Shown: positions 16,899 through 25,975 of the stretch, one piece after another
Layout: each line of letters starts with the position of its first letter
Position numbering within the stretch: the first letter of the stretch is position 1
Source: Streptomyces sp. NRRL F-5122
Lineage (GTDB): Bacteria > Actinomycetota > Actinomycetes > Streptomycetales > Streptomycetaceae
Direction of reading: 5' to 3'
DNA: 64,000 nt
NCBI RefSeq assembly: GCF_001507435.1
Contig: NZ_LMWH01000015.1
Coordinates: 1 to 64,000 of the forward strand
Program-made: the position numbers and the translations under genes
The notes under the pieces: generated by a model
What the model was told of the DNA's origin: nothing
The model's input: the letters and a program-made list of their open reading frames with translations, nothing else
Database searches by the model: none

Positions 16899-19094
16899 AT
16901 GCCCGAGTTCTCACGGCGCGACGCCCTACGGCTGACCGCGCTCGCCACCGCCATCCCCGCGTTCCAGGCGATGTTCCCGACGGCGGCCGGCGCGGCGACT
17001 CCCGCGACGGCCGCCGCGGTGGGGGAGGGCTCTGCGGCGGGGGCCGTTCGGGCCTCCGCCTCGCCCGTCCCCTCGTCCTGGGTCGTCAAGCCGTTCGACA
17101 ACACGCGCGTGACGTTGGCGCCGAGCCTGTTCACGGACAACCGCGACCGGATGCTGAATTTCCTGCACGCCTACTCGGCCGACCGCATGCTCGCCGTCTT
17201 CCGCACCAACGCGGGGCTCGACACCCTCGGCGCCCAGCCGCCCGGCGGCTGGGAGACGGCGGACGGCAACCTCAGAGGCCACTACGCCGGACACTTCCTC
17301 AGCGCACTGTGCCTGGCGTACGCGGGCACCGGCGAGTCGGCCTACAAGGAGAAGGCCGACTACATGGTCACCGCGCTGGGCGAGTGCCAGGACGCCCTCG
17401 GCGCGCTGGTCGGCACCGACGACCCGGCCGCGCCCAGCCACGTCGGCTATCTGGCCGCCTACCCGGAAACGCAGTACATCCGGCTTGAGCAGTACGCGAC
17501 GTACCCCACGATCTGGGCGCCCTGGTACACCTGCCACATGATCATGCGCGGGCTGCTCGACGCCTATCAGCACACGGGAAATCACAAGGCGCTGGGGATC
17601 GTTCTGGGCATGGGCGACTGGGCGTACAGCCGGCTCGGACACCTGCCGCGCACCCAACTCGACCGGATGTGGAAGATCTATATCGCGGGCGAGTACAACG
17701 CGATGCCCGTGGTCATGGCCGACCTGTACGCCCTGACCAAGGACGAGAAGTACCTGGCCACCGCCAAGTGCTTCGACAACACCTACCTGTTCGACGCCGC
17801 CGTCGCGAACGAGGACACCATCGACGGCGAGCACGCCAACCAGCACATCCCTCAGTACCAGGGATACCTCGAGATCTACGAACAGACCGGGGAGCGCGAG
17901 TACTTCGACGCGGCCAAGAACTTCTGGGACATGGTGGTACCGCACCGCACCTATGTCGACGGCGGTATGGCGGGCTCAGGCGAGATATTCGGCGCACGGG
18001 ACGTCATCGCCTCCACGATCCAGAAGAGCAACGCCGAGACGTGCTGCGTCTACAACATGCTCAAGCTCAGCCGCAGCCTGTTCTTCCACACCGCAGACCC
18101 GAAGTACATGCAGTACTACGAGCGGGCCCTGTACGGGCAGATCCTCTCCTCGCGGCAGAACACCTCCAGCGACACCAACCCGCTGCTGACCTATTTCGTG
18201 CCGGTCAATCCGGGTGCCCGCCGCTCGTACGGAAACCTCGGCACCTGCTGCGGCGGCACCGGGCTCGAAACCCACGCCAAGTTCCAGGACTCCGTCTACT
18301 TCAGCTCCAGGGACGGCTCCACGCTCTACGTGAACCTCTACCTTCCGTCCACCCTTCACTGGCCGGAGCGCGGGCTGACCGTCACCCAGTCCACGCAGTA
18401 CCCGACCGACCCGACCGGCACCAGCAGTCTGACGGTGACCGGCAGCGGCCACCTCGACCTCCGGCTGAGGGTCCCCTACTGGGCCGAGCAGGGCTTCACC
18501 GTCCGGCTCAACGGAGTCCGCCAGCGGATCGACGCCAAGCCCGGCAGGTACGTCTCGCTGAACCGACACTGGCGGACCGGGGACCGGGTGGAGATCGCCG
18601 CGCCGTTCACGCTGCGGATCGAACGCGCTCTGGACGACCCCGCCACCCAGGCCGTCGCCTACGGCCCCGTCCCCCTGGTGATCCGGAACTCGGCCACGGC
18701 GTACCAGAACCTCACCCTGTACCGCGACTACCCGCTCAGCCGCGATCTGAGCAGCGCCATCCGACCGACCGGGGAACCGATGACGTTCACCACCAACGGC
18801 CTGACGCTGGCGCCCTTCTACATCAACACCACGGACAACTACCACGTCTACTTCAAGCGCACCGAACCCGAGATCGTCTTCGGTGCCACGACCACCGGCA
18901 TCGAGAACCGGCCCGACTCCGAAGGCCTGACCTTCCTCGACGAGGTCTGGGACCGTGGACCGTTCCGCAACAGGGGCGGCCTGGTGCAGGCGGTCACCGC
19001 GGTGAGCCGGGATCGTGTGGCAGCCGGGGAACTCACGGCCGACGAGCGCCACACGCTGATCAAAGCCGCGGCCCGGGCGGACATCGCCTCCTGA
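16899..19094 (+). CDS. Tat-exported GH127 beta-L-arabinofuranosidase-type glycoside hydrolase
   Basis: A 731-residue extracytoplasmic enzyme expected to release beta-L-arabinofuranose from plant glycans. The N-terminus (EFSRRDALRLTALATAIPA) is a twin-arginine signal ending near AGA-A. An alpha/alpha-barrel (about 60-470) and C-terminal beta domains follow. The zinc/catalytic set known from HypBA1 of GH127 is visible: Glu380 and Cys382 in AETCCVYN, and Cys450-Cys451 in GTCCGGTGLE. ATG at 16899 with GAGGAG upstream. It is convergent with a second, frameshifted glycosidase, and the pair suggests plant cell-wall use. Confidence 0.93.
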   Translation: MPEFSRRDALRLTALATAIPAFQAMFPTAAGAATPATAAAVGEGSAAGAVRASASPVPSSWVVKPFDNTRVTLAPSLFTDNRDRMLNFLHAYSADRMLAVFRTNAGLDTLGAQPPGGWETADGNLRGHYAGHFLSALCLAYAGTGESAYKEKADYMVTALGECQDALGALVGTDDPAAPSHVGYLAAYPETQYIRLEQYATYPTIWAPWYTCHMIMRGLLDAYQHTGNHKALGIVLGMGDWAYSRLGHLPRTQLDRMWKIYIAGEYNAMPVVMADLYALTKDEKYLATAKCFDNTYLFDAAVANEDTIDGEHANQHIPQYQGYLEIYEQTGEREYFDAAKNFWDMVVPHRTYVDGGMAGSGEIFGARDVIASTIQKSNAETCCVYNMLKLSRSLFFHTADPKYMQYYERALYGQILSSRQNTSSDTNPLLTYFVPVNPGARRSYGNLGTCCGGTGLETHAKFQDSVYFSSRDGSTLYVNLYLPSTLHWPERGLTVTQSTQYPTDPTGTSSLTVTGSGHLDLRLRVPYWAEQGFTVRLNGVRQRIDAKPGRYVSLNRHWRTGDRVEIAAPFTLRIERALDDPATQAVAYGPVPLVIRNSATAYQNLTLYRDYPLSRDLSSAIRPTGEPMTFTTNGLTLAPFYINTTDNYHVYFKRTEPEIVFGATTTGIENRPDSEGLTFLDEVWDRGPFRNRGGLVQAVTAVSRDRVAAGELTADERHTLIKAAARADIAS

Positions 19095-19362
19095 CCGCAT
19101 CCCCGTTCCGTTCCGGCTCCGCCCGGCGCCCCGACCCGTCCAGGGGGCACGCCGGGCGGGGTCGCGCCCCAGTACGTGACAACGGGGCGCTTGGTCGGCG
19201 CCGGTCCGGTTGCGCCGCCCACCACCGCCACGGCCTCCGGCCGCTGTTCCGGACAGGTGGGTGGGCCGCCGCCGTGACTGCCGCCGCTCCACCCAGCCGG
19301 CTGGACCGGCAGCGGTGACGCCTTCGACACGCATCCCGGATGCCCCGGCGGGCCCGGCACGG

Positions 19363-20870
19363 TCAGCTCTGAAGGCCGCTGGACAGGAACACCGGGGTGA
19401 CGGTGAGATCCAAGTCACCGTGCCCGCCCCGTGTTGGACCGACTGCTGTTCACCGAAGACGTCGACCGCCTGGGCGGTGGGATGAGGCCAGGGCCAGTCG
19501 ACGGGAGCCGGGGGCTGGTCCTCGCCCGAGAACACATCACCGTCGGCCCCGAGAACGTGCAGAGGACCGCGCCCGTGGCGTATCACCTCGAAGGCGAACA
19601 CGGGTCGCCCGTCGTCGGCGCCGTTGAGGCGGCGCACGGCCGTGGCGCCGCGGAGGTACCCGGCCAGCAGTGCGAAGGTGTCTGCGGCGGGCCGTCGGCC
19701 GGTCATCCGCCGGTCCTCGTAGTCCATGAGTGCCAGCTTGCCGAAGAGGAACCCCATGAGGTTGAACCGATCGCTGTAGTCCGGGATCTCCGGCGCCAGG
19801 TTCCAGCAGGCGGTCCTGGTGATCCCCGAAGCGAGGGCGAGAACATTGCGCGTGACGATCTGCCGCTGATTGATACGGTCCCGCTTCGCCGCCAGTTCCG
19901 GGGAGCAGCCCTCGAGGAACATCTGGATCTGGGGCGGAAGGTCGGGCATCCGGGCGTAGAGGGCGCGCATCGTCCTGCGGTCCGCAGGCTCGGCGGCCCC
20001 CGGGCCGGCACTGTCGTCGGCGCGCTCACCGGTGTCCGCTCCCACGGCAGCGCCGGAGCCGGCGTCGGTGAAGGCCGCCATCATGGTCTGCTCGAACACC
20101 CCTTGTGCCTCGGGGAATTCGAAGAGGGTCGGCCCGTTGTACTCGCCGGCCACGACGGGTCGTTCGTAACCGTGGCGGCGCATCATCCGCCGTACGGTCT
20201 CCACCTGCTCCGGGATCGCCCGAGGAACGCCGTAGAGGTGGACCGAGAACAGGTCGAAGGCGTCCCGTCCGTGCTCGACGAGATGGTCGAAGAACCGGCG
20301 GGCGTCGCTGTCGGGTGGACTCGAGAGGACGTCGTACCCACAGCCGCCGAGCACCACTGCGGACTCCGGGTCGCAGGAGCGGACCGCACGGTGGAAGACG
20401 GTCAGGTGCTCGACGTATTCCGGGGCGGTGCCCGCCCAGAGCAGACCGGTGTTGCTCGGCTCGTTGTTGCACTGCCAGTAGTCGACGCGGCCACGGCAGT
20501 GGCTGACCAGCGCCCTCACGAACCGTTCGTACTGCTCGAGATCCTTGGCCGGTGACGACGGCAGGAAGTCCGATTGATGCCGGGTGGCCCACGGAGAACT
20601 GGAGCAGACGGTCACCCAGGTCTCGACGGCGGGATCGAGCTGGCAGAGGATCGCGTCGACGACCGTCCAGTCGAAGCGCCCCGGTTCCGGCTCGACCTGG
20701 CTCCAGTACACATGGACGCGTGCCAGCCCGGCACCGAGTCCGCGGGTCTCGGGCACAAAACTGTCCGGCGCCCCGAACATGCCGTAGCTGATGCCACGGA
20801 CGACGCCCAGCCGGATGCCGGCCGGACCGACGGCGGGTTCGTCCAAGCCCTCACTCATGCCGTTGCTCAT
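19363..20870 (-). pseudogene. Clan GH-A glycoside hydrolase (GH39-like), frameshifted near its 3' end
   Basis: About 502 residues if repaired. The protein is a TIM-barrel glycosidase: WSQVEPEPGRFDW, acid/base Glu in CNNEPSNTG, and candidate nucleophile in VVAGEYNG. No signal peptide. After GAGTV the frame should read TLDLTVTPVFLSS and stop at 19363, but one base is missing near 19412-19415. As written, the frame runs on for nearly 500 codons antisense to the GH127 gene. ATG at 20870 chosen for GAGGGAG just upstream. Divergent from a TetR gene. Only the last 17 codons are affected, so activity might survive; a sequencing error is equally possible. Confidence 0.8.
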
Positions 20871-20885
20871 GGTCTCCCTCATGCG

Positions 20886-20943
20886 CTTGATCAAGTTCTC
20901 GCTTACGTATAGCTCGTATATCTAAGGTTGAGTCTATATACTC
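20886..20943. promoter_or_regulatory. Divergent control region of the glycosidase and TetR genes
   Basis: Contains the perfect palindrome CTTGATCAAG (20886-20895), a direct repeat CGTATA-GCT-CGTATA (20905-20919) and GAGT-CTATAT-ACTC (20930-20943). TATACT at 20937-20942 is spaced 7 bases from the GTG of the TetR gene, consistent with a leaderless transcript. I infer TetR autoregulation here. Confidence 0.5.
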
Positions 20944-20948
20944 ACACT

Positions 20949-21728
20949 GTGAAGGAAAAACCGGACAGCACGCCACCCCCCTTGATCTGGACCCAGCCCG
21001 CGCCCCGGCGCCGGCAGAGCCCTCTCGAACGGGACGAGATCGTGCGGGCAGGCGTCGCGGTCGCCGACGAGGGCGGGGTGGACGCGCTGACCATGGCGGC
21101 CGTCGCCCGGCGGCTCGGCCCGTACACGCCCATGGCGCTCTACCGTTATGTGCTGAACAAGGACGGCCTCGTCGACCTCATGCTCGACCACGTCACCGGT
21201 GAGATCCCGCTGCCGTCGGAACCCGGCGACGACTGGCGCGCCGACCTGCGCCAAGTGGCCCTCGACAGTTGGCACATGGTCAAGCGTCACCTCTGGTACG
21301 CGCAGCTCGTCCCGACCCGCCCGCCGCTGGGCCCGCGGATGATGCGCCGCACCGAGTTCCTGCTGCAGGTCCTGATCCGGCAGGGGGCCACGGTGGGCGA
21401 CGCCATGACCTACACGGCACTCCTCGACCGGCACATCTTCGGCAGCGCGCAGCAGGAGGCGGAGGAACTGGCCATGCGGCGCCGCCATGGGCTGCACACC
21501 CCGGAGCAGCTGACGCAGGCGATCACAGCGGCGCGCGAACTGGCGTCGGGGAGACGGCATCCGGCACTGACCGAGTGGATGACGTCCCCAACAGGGGTGG
21601 ACATGGACGAACAGTTCGCGCTGAGTCTCGCCTTCCTGATCGACGGCATCGCGACCCGACTGCCCGGCCGAGAGCGCGGAGCCGATACGGCACGGGAGGA
21701 CCGGGGCCCCTCGGGGGCGGTGCGGTAG
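20949..21728 (+). CDS. TetR family regulator (TetR_C-type C-terminus)
   Basis: A 259-residue cytoplasmic repressor. N-terminal HTH: IVRAGVAVADEGGVDALTMAAVARRLG, then YTPMALYRYVLNKDGLVDLML. The C-terminal part (DDWRADLRQVALDSWHMVKRHLWYAQ) matches the TetR_C group that includes sugar and drug regulators. GTG at 20949 is chosen because a TATACT -10 box lies 7 bases upstream, giving a leaderless mRNA; a TTG at 20928 is the alternative. It is divergent from the clan-A glycosidase, its likely target, and the intergenic palindromes are candidate operators. Confidence 0.9.
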   Translation: MKEKPDSTPPPLIWTQPAPRRRQSPLERDEIVRAGVAVADEGGVDALTMAAVARRLGPYTPMALYRYVLNKDGLVDLMLDHVTGEIPLPSEPGDDWRADLRQVALDSWHMVKRHLWYAQLVPTRPPLGPRMMRRTEFLLQVLIRQGATVGDAMTYTALLDRHIFGSAQQEAEELAMRRRHGLHTPEQLTQAITAARELASGRRHPALTEWMTSPTGVDMDEQFALSLAFLIDGIATRLPGRERGADTAREDRGPSGAVR

Positions 21729-21800
21729 GCGGAGTGCGGGTTCAGGTCACCGGGGCAGGGCGCGGCCGTGGCGGTGCGGCGTGTCCGAAGGGCTACGGCG

Positions 21801-22829
21801 TCAGGTGCCGGCCCCTTGGCGCAGCCAGCCTCGTTCGGCTGCCAGGAGCGCGATCTGGAAGCGGGTCCGGGCCCCGAGGGCACTGCCCGCCTCGCTGACG
21901 TGTTTTTGGACCGTACGGCGGCTGACGTTGAGTACGCGGGCGATGGCGTCGTCCTTCATACCCGTGGCCATGAGGCTCAGGATCTCGCGGGTCCGTTCGT
22001 CGATCTGTGCCGTCTCCCCGTCCTGCCGCGGCACGGGTGAGTCCTGCCTGCTCTCCAGCGTCGCGGGCGTCGCGTGCTCCCAGATTGTTTCGAAGAGGGC
22101 GACGAGTGCGTGGACGAGGGCGGGGGAGCGTACGACGAGTGACCCCGTCGAGGGCCGGTCGCTGTGCAGAGGCAGAAGAGCAGTGGTCGCGTCGAACAGC
22201 ACCAGTTTGATGGGCACGTGTGCGCTGAGCCGGAGCCGGCCTCCGCCGACCGTGCCCCGCAGAGCAGTCTCCAACGACACGGTGTCGGTGAGACCGTCGG
22301 TCTCGTAGACCGATCGCAACCGAACACCGTCCCGAACGGCTGCCCGAGCGGCATCCGCGTGGGCCGGCCCGTCCACGGGCCCGGTCACATAGGGCGGCTT
22401 GGCCAAGTGCAGCACTTCATGGCTGCTGCTCTTGAGGAGATGCACATAGCGCGCTGCGACCTCTCCGCCGTCCTCCACGGCTTCCACGAAATGCGTCTGC
22501 GAGCCTGACGCCGAGTCGTAGATCTCGTGGAGCCGCTCCATGTAGAGCTCGGTCCGGGCCAGTTCACCGCGTTTGCGGGCGAGCAGGGGTCCCAGCGAGG
22601 AGCGTGGCGGGACGGCCTTCCAGCGCGGGGGACGGGCGTCGACACGGATCACCAGGAGAGCATCCTCAAGGGCCTCAAGTGCTCGCTCGGTCTCTTCGGG
22701 GGAGGCGTGGACCGCGTCGGCCACGGCGAGGCGGTCGGCCGACGGACGGCCCACCAAGTACTCCAGGACCCGGCCGCTGAGCGGCTCGAGGCCGGTTCCC
22801 GTCCAAGGGCTGTCCGACGTGACGTCCAT
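21801..22829 (-). CDS. LuxR-type (NarL HTH) transcriptional regulator with TrmB-like N-terminus
   Basis: A 342-residue cytoplasmic regulator. The N-terminal about 60 residues look like a winged helix (LSGRVLEYLVGRPSADRLAVADAVHASPEETERALEALEDA). The central region (about 100-260) resembles the phospholipase-D-like/TrmB sensor of actinobacterial LuxR proteins. The C-terminus is a NarL-type HTH: TREILSLMATGMKDDAIARVLNVSRRTVQKHV. No receiver domain is seen, so it is not a phosphorelay protein. Start ATG 22829 has AGGAG 11 bases upstream; upstream ATGs at 22856 and 22961 lack sites. Target unknown; no obviously linked gene. Confidence 0.88.
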   Translation of the reverse strand: MDVTSDSPWTGTGLEPLSGRVLEYLVGRPSADRLAVADAVHASPEETERALEALEDALLVIRVDARPPRWKAVPPRSSLGPLLARKRGELARTELYMERLHEIYDSASGSQTHFVEAVEDGGEVAARYVHLLKSSSHEVLHLAKPPYVTGPVDGPAHADAARAAVRDGVRLRSVYETDGLTDTVSLETALRGTVGGGRLRLSAHVPIKLVLFDATTALLPLHSDRPSTGSLVVRSPALVHALVALFETIWEHATPATLESRQDSPVPRQDGETAQIDERTREILSLMATGMKDDAIARVLNVSRRTVQKHVSEAGSALGARTRFQIALLAAERGWLRQGAGT

Positions 22830-23144
22830 GGGGCCTGGCGCTCCTGTGGTGTGCATGATTGCTGCTGATCGTATGTCCTCGACGCCGGCCGTGCTCCGGT
22901 GCCGGGCGGCGCCGTTGCCTTTGGACGCCTCCCGTTGCTTCCAAGTGGCCTTCCATGGCATCCGCTTGAGGTTCAGGATCCCTGCGCCGAGGCTCCGACT
23001 TGCGTTGTCCGGTGACCATGTCGGTCACGGGCCTGGGTGTTGTGCCGGCGCACCGGAGTGGTGCAGCACTCGGGCTGCGCGGGCCACCTTCCCAGCCGGA
23101 GCCCGCCATCGCGACGATCTGTACCTCGCTGCCGCGAGCGACGC
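22830..23144. other. Intergenic region, nothing supported
   Basis: About 315 bases between two minus-strand genes. No frame with good codon bias, no strong hairpin and no palindrome that I trust. It should hold the promoter of the LuxR-type gene. Confidence 0.4.
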
Positions 23145-23564
23145 CTATGCCCGAGTGGCCACGGCCGTGATGCCGGACGCGCGTAGCCTGCGCGCCAAAT
23201 GTTCCATCTCCGGGAGCGTCCCCGTACAGTCGGCGCTCAGCACGCTGCGCAGCACAGCCTTCGTGGCCGCCAGGTCGGTGCCGAACTCGGCGCGAAGCAC
23301 ACGCATGATCACGACTCTGTTCGGTGACGCGCCGAGCACCTGCAACGTCGCAGGTCCGTGCTCGGCGAGCAGTTGTTCCCGCCGTTCGCCCGGGAGGTCC
23401 CCGCCGCACAGGGCGAGGGCGAATCCGCAGGACGGGCACGCCGACTCGACATCCCATAGCAATCGCCCGCCGACAAGGGCCTGGACACCGCGGCACTCCA
23501 GCTCCGCGCCGCAGGCTTGGCACATCGCGGAGTACGTCACGGATTCAAAAACGGCTTGCTCCAT
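23145..23564 (-). CDS. Small protein: zinc ribbon joined to a ribosomal-L7/L12-C-terminal-like domain
   Basis: A 139-residue protein. Two CxxC pairs (Cys15/18 in MCQACG, Cys43/46 in ACPSCG) should form a zinc ribbon. Residues about 76-139 (NRVVIMRVLRAEFGTDLAATKAVLRSV ... MEHLARRLRASGITA) follow the bL12 C-terminal pattern of V-I-x-V-x-R-x-x-T-x-L-x-L-x-x-A-K, then a final helix ending L-x-x-A-G-x-x-x. I infer a bL12-CTD-like fold; the assignment is by eye. Start ATG 23564 follows GGGGTGGGG. A longer frame reaches 23804 but is antisense to a better-supported gene. Role unknown, possibly ribosome or nucleic-acid related. Confidence 0.75.
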   Translation of the reverse strand: MEQAVFESVTYSAMCQACGAELECRGVQALVGGRLLWDVESACPSCGFALALCGGDLPGERREQLLAEHGPATLQVLGASPNRVVIMRVLRAEFGTDLAATKAVLRSVLSADCTGTLPEMEHLARRLRASGITAVATRA

Positions 23565-23651
23565 CCCCACCCCCGTTGGGGTGAGGGTAGACCAAGGGCG
23601 AGGCTCGGTGAGAGGCCGTTTTCCATCGTCACGGCCGTCCTGGAAGGCCGT

Positions 23652-23918
23652 ATGGACGAAGCCCGGCGGTCGTTCAACGCCGAGGTGCTCGCGGCATTCA
23701 CCGACGAGGTGCGGGGGGACGGTCTCGCCACGGTCACCGGCCCGGTAGGCGCGTTCGAGGGCTTCGGGGAGGGCGAGCCCTTCGTCCGGCGCATCGGTGA
23801 TCACACGGTCGTCGACGTCCCGCTCCGGTACGAGGCCGGCGACATGAAGGCGCGCGTCGCGTTCGACGTGGACGAGAAGGTCGCCGGCCTCTTCATCCTG
23901 GCCCCCGAGACACCGTGA
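23652..23918 (+). CDS. DUF3887-like small protein, perhaps 5'-truncated
   Basis: An 88-residue protein of which FTDEVRGDGLATVTGPVGAF, HTVVDVPLRYEAGDMKARVAFD and VAGLFILAPE match the DUF3887 pattern (NTF2-like fold, often next to hydrolases). The domain normally starts about 10 residues earlier; that region (FSIVTAVLEGR) is in frame, but there is no start codon, only ATG at 23652 with GGAAGG 4 bases before it. The gene may therefore have lost its beginning. It is divergent from the zinc-ribbon gene, and their 5' ends are only 87 bases apart. Function unknown. Confidence 0.65.
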   Translation: MDEARRSFNAEVLAAFTDEVRGDGLATVTGPVGAFEGFGEGEPFVRRIGDHTVVDVPLRYEAGDMKARVAFDVDEKVAGLFILAPETP

Positions 23919-23971
23919 CCGGGCCGCATCCGTATCCGTTCTGCTTCTGACTCAGCCAGACAGACCTTCCC

Positions 23972-24187
23972 GTGTCGGCCGACTCCTTCAGCTCGTCACC
24001 GTCCACTCCGTGGGTCGCGCTTGTGCCGCTCATCGCGCTGGTCCCGGCGGTCCTCTGCATGATCGACATCGTTCGACACCCGGACACCCGGAGCCTGACA
24101 CCTCAGGCATGGCTGGCCGTCTGCGCGTTCGGGAATGTCTTCGGGCTCGTCGCCTATCCGAAGTTCGGCCGGAACGAGAACCGGTAG
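23972..24187 (+). CDS. Small two-helix membrane protein, PLDc_N-like
   Basis: A 71-residue membrane protein. Two hydrophobic helices (about 14-32 and 44-60) are separated by a short polar loop, MIDIVRHPDTRSLTPQ. It ends with VAYPKFGRNENR. The arrangement and the final Y-x-x-x-GR match the phospholipase-D-nuclease N-terminal (PLDc_N) family of small membrane proteins. GTG start at 23972 with no clear ribosome site. It follows the DUF3887-like gene by 53 bases on the same strand, perhaps co-transcribed. Confidence 0.75.
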   Translation: MSADSFSSSPSTPWVALVPLIALVPAVLCMIDIVRHPDTRSLTPQAWLAVCAFGNVFGLVAYPKFGRNENR

Positions 24188-24321
24188 CCCGGGGGAGGGG
24201 CCGGGCGCGGCACCGACGTGTGGGCGCCCGCCGCCGAGGCTCCGGCGCGCCCGCGTCGAGCGCCCGCCGCGCAGGACGGTGGCCGCATCGCGCGCCCGGC
24301 CATGAGTGACCCGCGCCCCAC

Positions 24322-25143
24322 TCAGTCCGTGTCGAAGGTGTAGTAGGCCGTGTGGTCCAACAGGTCCGCCGGACGTACGTCGTTCCACGGCTTCATGGTC
24401 TCGTGGAGGTCGATCACGTCGCGCGTGCCGCTCAGTGGCAGATAGCCGGAGGCGGGGTGGCGACGCTGCCACTGGGCCCACAGTTTGTCCACGTAGGCGT
24501 GATGCAGCCAGAAGACAGGGTCGTTGGGGGAGACACCGGTGGCCATCTGTCCGCCCACCCACACATGGACGCGGTTGTGCAGATTGACGCCGCGCCATCC
24601 CTCGAGGTGGTTGCGGAAGCCGTCCGAGGCGCTGTTCCAGGGCGGCATGTCGTAGGTGTCCATGGCGAGCACCGAGTCGACCTCGGCCCTGGACGGGAGT
24701 TCGCCGGTGGCGCCGAGGGAGCGCCGCAGATACGTGCGGGCGTCCACGCGCACCGATATGGTCCAGTTTCCCGTGGCCGCGGCGAACGGCCCGTCCGTCA
24801 CCCTTGCGTCGAGGCTGCGGCCGGTACCCCCGAGGAAGTCCGGTGCCCACAGCGATGAGCGTGCTGAACGGTCGCTGGTCCAGTCCCAGTACGGCAGCGC
24901 GACCGAGGGGTCGACGGACTGCAGTGCCTGCTCGAACTCGATCAGGAATCTTCGGTGCCAGGGCAGGAACGACGGTGAGCGGTGCCCCGTCCGCTCCCCG
25001 GTGTCGGTGTCGCCCATGATGAAGGCGTTGTGGGTTCTGACGAAGGCGTCGTAGCGGCCACTGCTTTTGAGCTCGACGAACGCGGCGACCAGCCGCCGCT
25101 TCTCGTCGGGGGTGAGGTTCGCCTGGTTCTTGCGTACGGTCAT
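24322..25143 (-). CDS. melC2: Tyrosinase MelC2
   Basis: A 273-residue copper monooxygenase that oxidises tyrosine to dopa and dopaquinone, starting melanin synthesis. The length equals that of known streptomycete tyrosinases. CuA ligands are His38 (THNAF), His54 (GHRSP) and His63 (LPWHRRF). CuB ligands sit in NLHNRVHVWV and FWLHHAYVDKLW. There is no signal peptide: MelC2 is exported together with its MelC1 partner, encoded 35 bases upstream on the same strand. ATG at 25143 begins the conserved TVRKNQANL. Confidence 0.97.
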   Translation of the reverse strand: MTVRKNQANLTPDEKRRLVAAFVELKSSGRYDAFVRTHNAFIMGDTDTGERTGHRSPSFLPWHRRFLIEFEQALQSVDPSVALPYWDWTSDRSARSSLWAPDFLGGTGRSLDARVTDGPFAAATGNWTISVRVDARTYLRRSLGATGELPSRAEVDSVLAMDTYDMPPWNSASDGFRNHLEGWRGVNLHNRVHVWVGGQMATGVSPNDPVFWLHHAYVDKLWAQWQRRHPASGYLPLSGTRDVIDLHETMKPWNDVRPADLLDHTAYYTFDTD

Positions 25144-25178
25144 GTGCGGGAGACTCCGGACTTCCTGTGTGCGGATGG

Positions 25179-25562
25179 TCAGTCGAAGGGGACGAGCGAG
25201 GCGCCCTGCAACTCCTCGACGGCGGCGCGGGCGGCGTCGCGCGGGCTCGGGACGGGGGCGTAGTGGCCGACGACGCTGATCCAGCTGCCGTCCGCGTTGC
25301 GCATCACATGCAGCTCGGCCCCGTCGACGAACACGGCGTATCCGGTGCCGTGGTGGTGACCACCGGTCGGACGACCCTGTATCCGTCGGCCCCTGAACAC
25401 CTCGTCGAAGGCTTCGGGAAGGTCGTGTCCGTGTGCGTGCTCCTGTTCGTGAGCGGAGGTGGACGCGGCGTGCGGGGCGGCGACGGCTCGCGTGTGGAGG
25501 CCGACGGTGGCGGCGACTGCGGCACCGGCCGTGAGAGCTCGGCGGCGGGTGAGCGCTGGCAT
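25179..25562 (-). CDS. melC1: Tyrosinase copper-transfer chaperone MelC1
   Basis: A 127-residue caddie protein that delivers copper to MelC2 and carries the Tat signal for the complex ([19 protein letters not shown] near the N-terminus). The mature part includes a His-rich stretch ([10 protein letters not shown]), [12 protein letters not shown], and [16 protein letters not shown]; the family's surface Tyr that enters the MelC2 active site is in TGYAVF. ATG at 25562 has GGAAGGA 6 bases upstream. First gene of the melC operon. Confidence 0.96.
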   Translation of the reverse strand: MPALTRRRALTAGAAVAATVGLHTRAVAAPHAASTSAHEQEHAHGHDLPEAFDEVFRGRRIQGRPTGGHHHGTGYAVFVDGAELHVMRNADGSWISVVGHYAPVPSPRDAARAAVEELQGASLVPFD

Positions 25563-25975
25563 GCGAAATCCTTCCGGACAACGGGGGTTCGACATGTGTC
25601 CTGCCTATCCGTCAGCCGGGCGGCCCGGGAAGTCGCGGCAATGAGGTTGGCCGCGATCAGGACAATTACCCACATCTCCTGCAAACTTGAACCAAGTTGA
25701 TCTTGTCTCGCCGGGCGCCGTCCCGGCACCGGAGGGGAAGATTCCGCCCCGCGAAGGAGGGCGGAACGAGGTTTCTTCGCGAGAAACCGGCCCCCGGTGA
25801 CCTCGATCACTCCCGGAACGTGACGTGAACTGGCTTATGAGCCCGCCGGTGTTGATGGTGTGTCGCCGTCGTCGGGCGGGAGCCGGCTGGGCGGTCGGCG
25901 ATTCGGTGAATGGCCATTCACCAGCTAGGGTGAATAGGAATTCACCTCATCTCCACACCGACCGCCGGAGCACCC
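25563..25975. other. Divergent promoter region between melC and the MFS-TetR operon
   Basis: About 410 bases with no gene. It holds the inverted repeat AACTTG-AAC-CAAGTT at 25684-25698 on the melC side and twin palindromes at 25905-25946 on the MFS side, the latter described separately. The sequence around 25640-25700 is AT-rich and probably contains the melC promoter. Confidence 0.55.
25905..25946. promoter_or_regulatory. Twin 18-base palindromes, likely TetR operators
   Basis: Site 1, GGTGAATGGCCATTCACC (25905-25922), is a perfect 18-base palindrome. Site 2, GGTGAAT-AGGA-ATTCACC (25929-25946), has the same arms. Their centres are 24 bases apart, so two dimers could sit on nearly the same helix face. 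Site 2 ends 29 bases before the MFS start. I infer that the TetR protein encoded after the MFS gene binds here. Confidence 0.72.

Noticed and set aside
17976..19362. Long minus-strand open frame antisense to the GH127 gene
   Set aside because: It is run-on of the frameshifted glycosidase frame; residues are low-complexity and the plus-strand gene has intact catalytic motifs.
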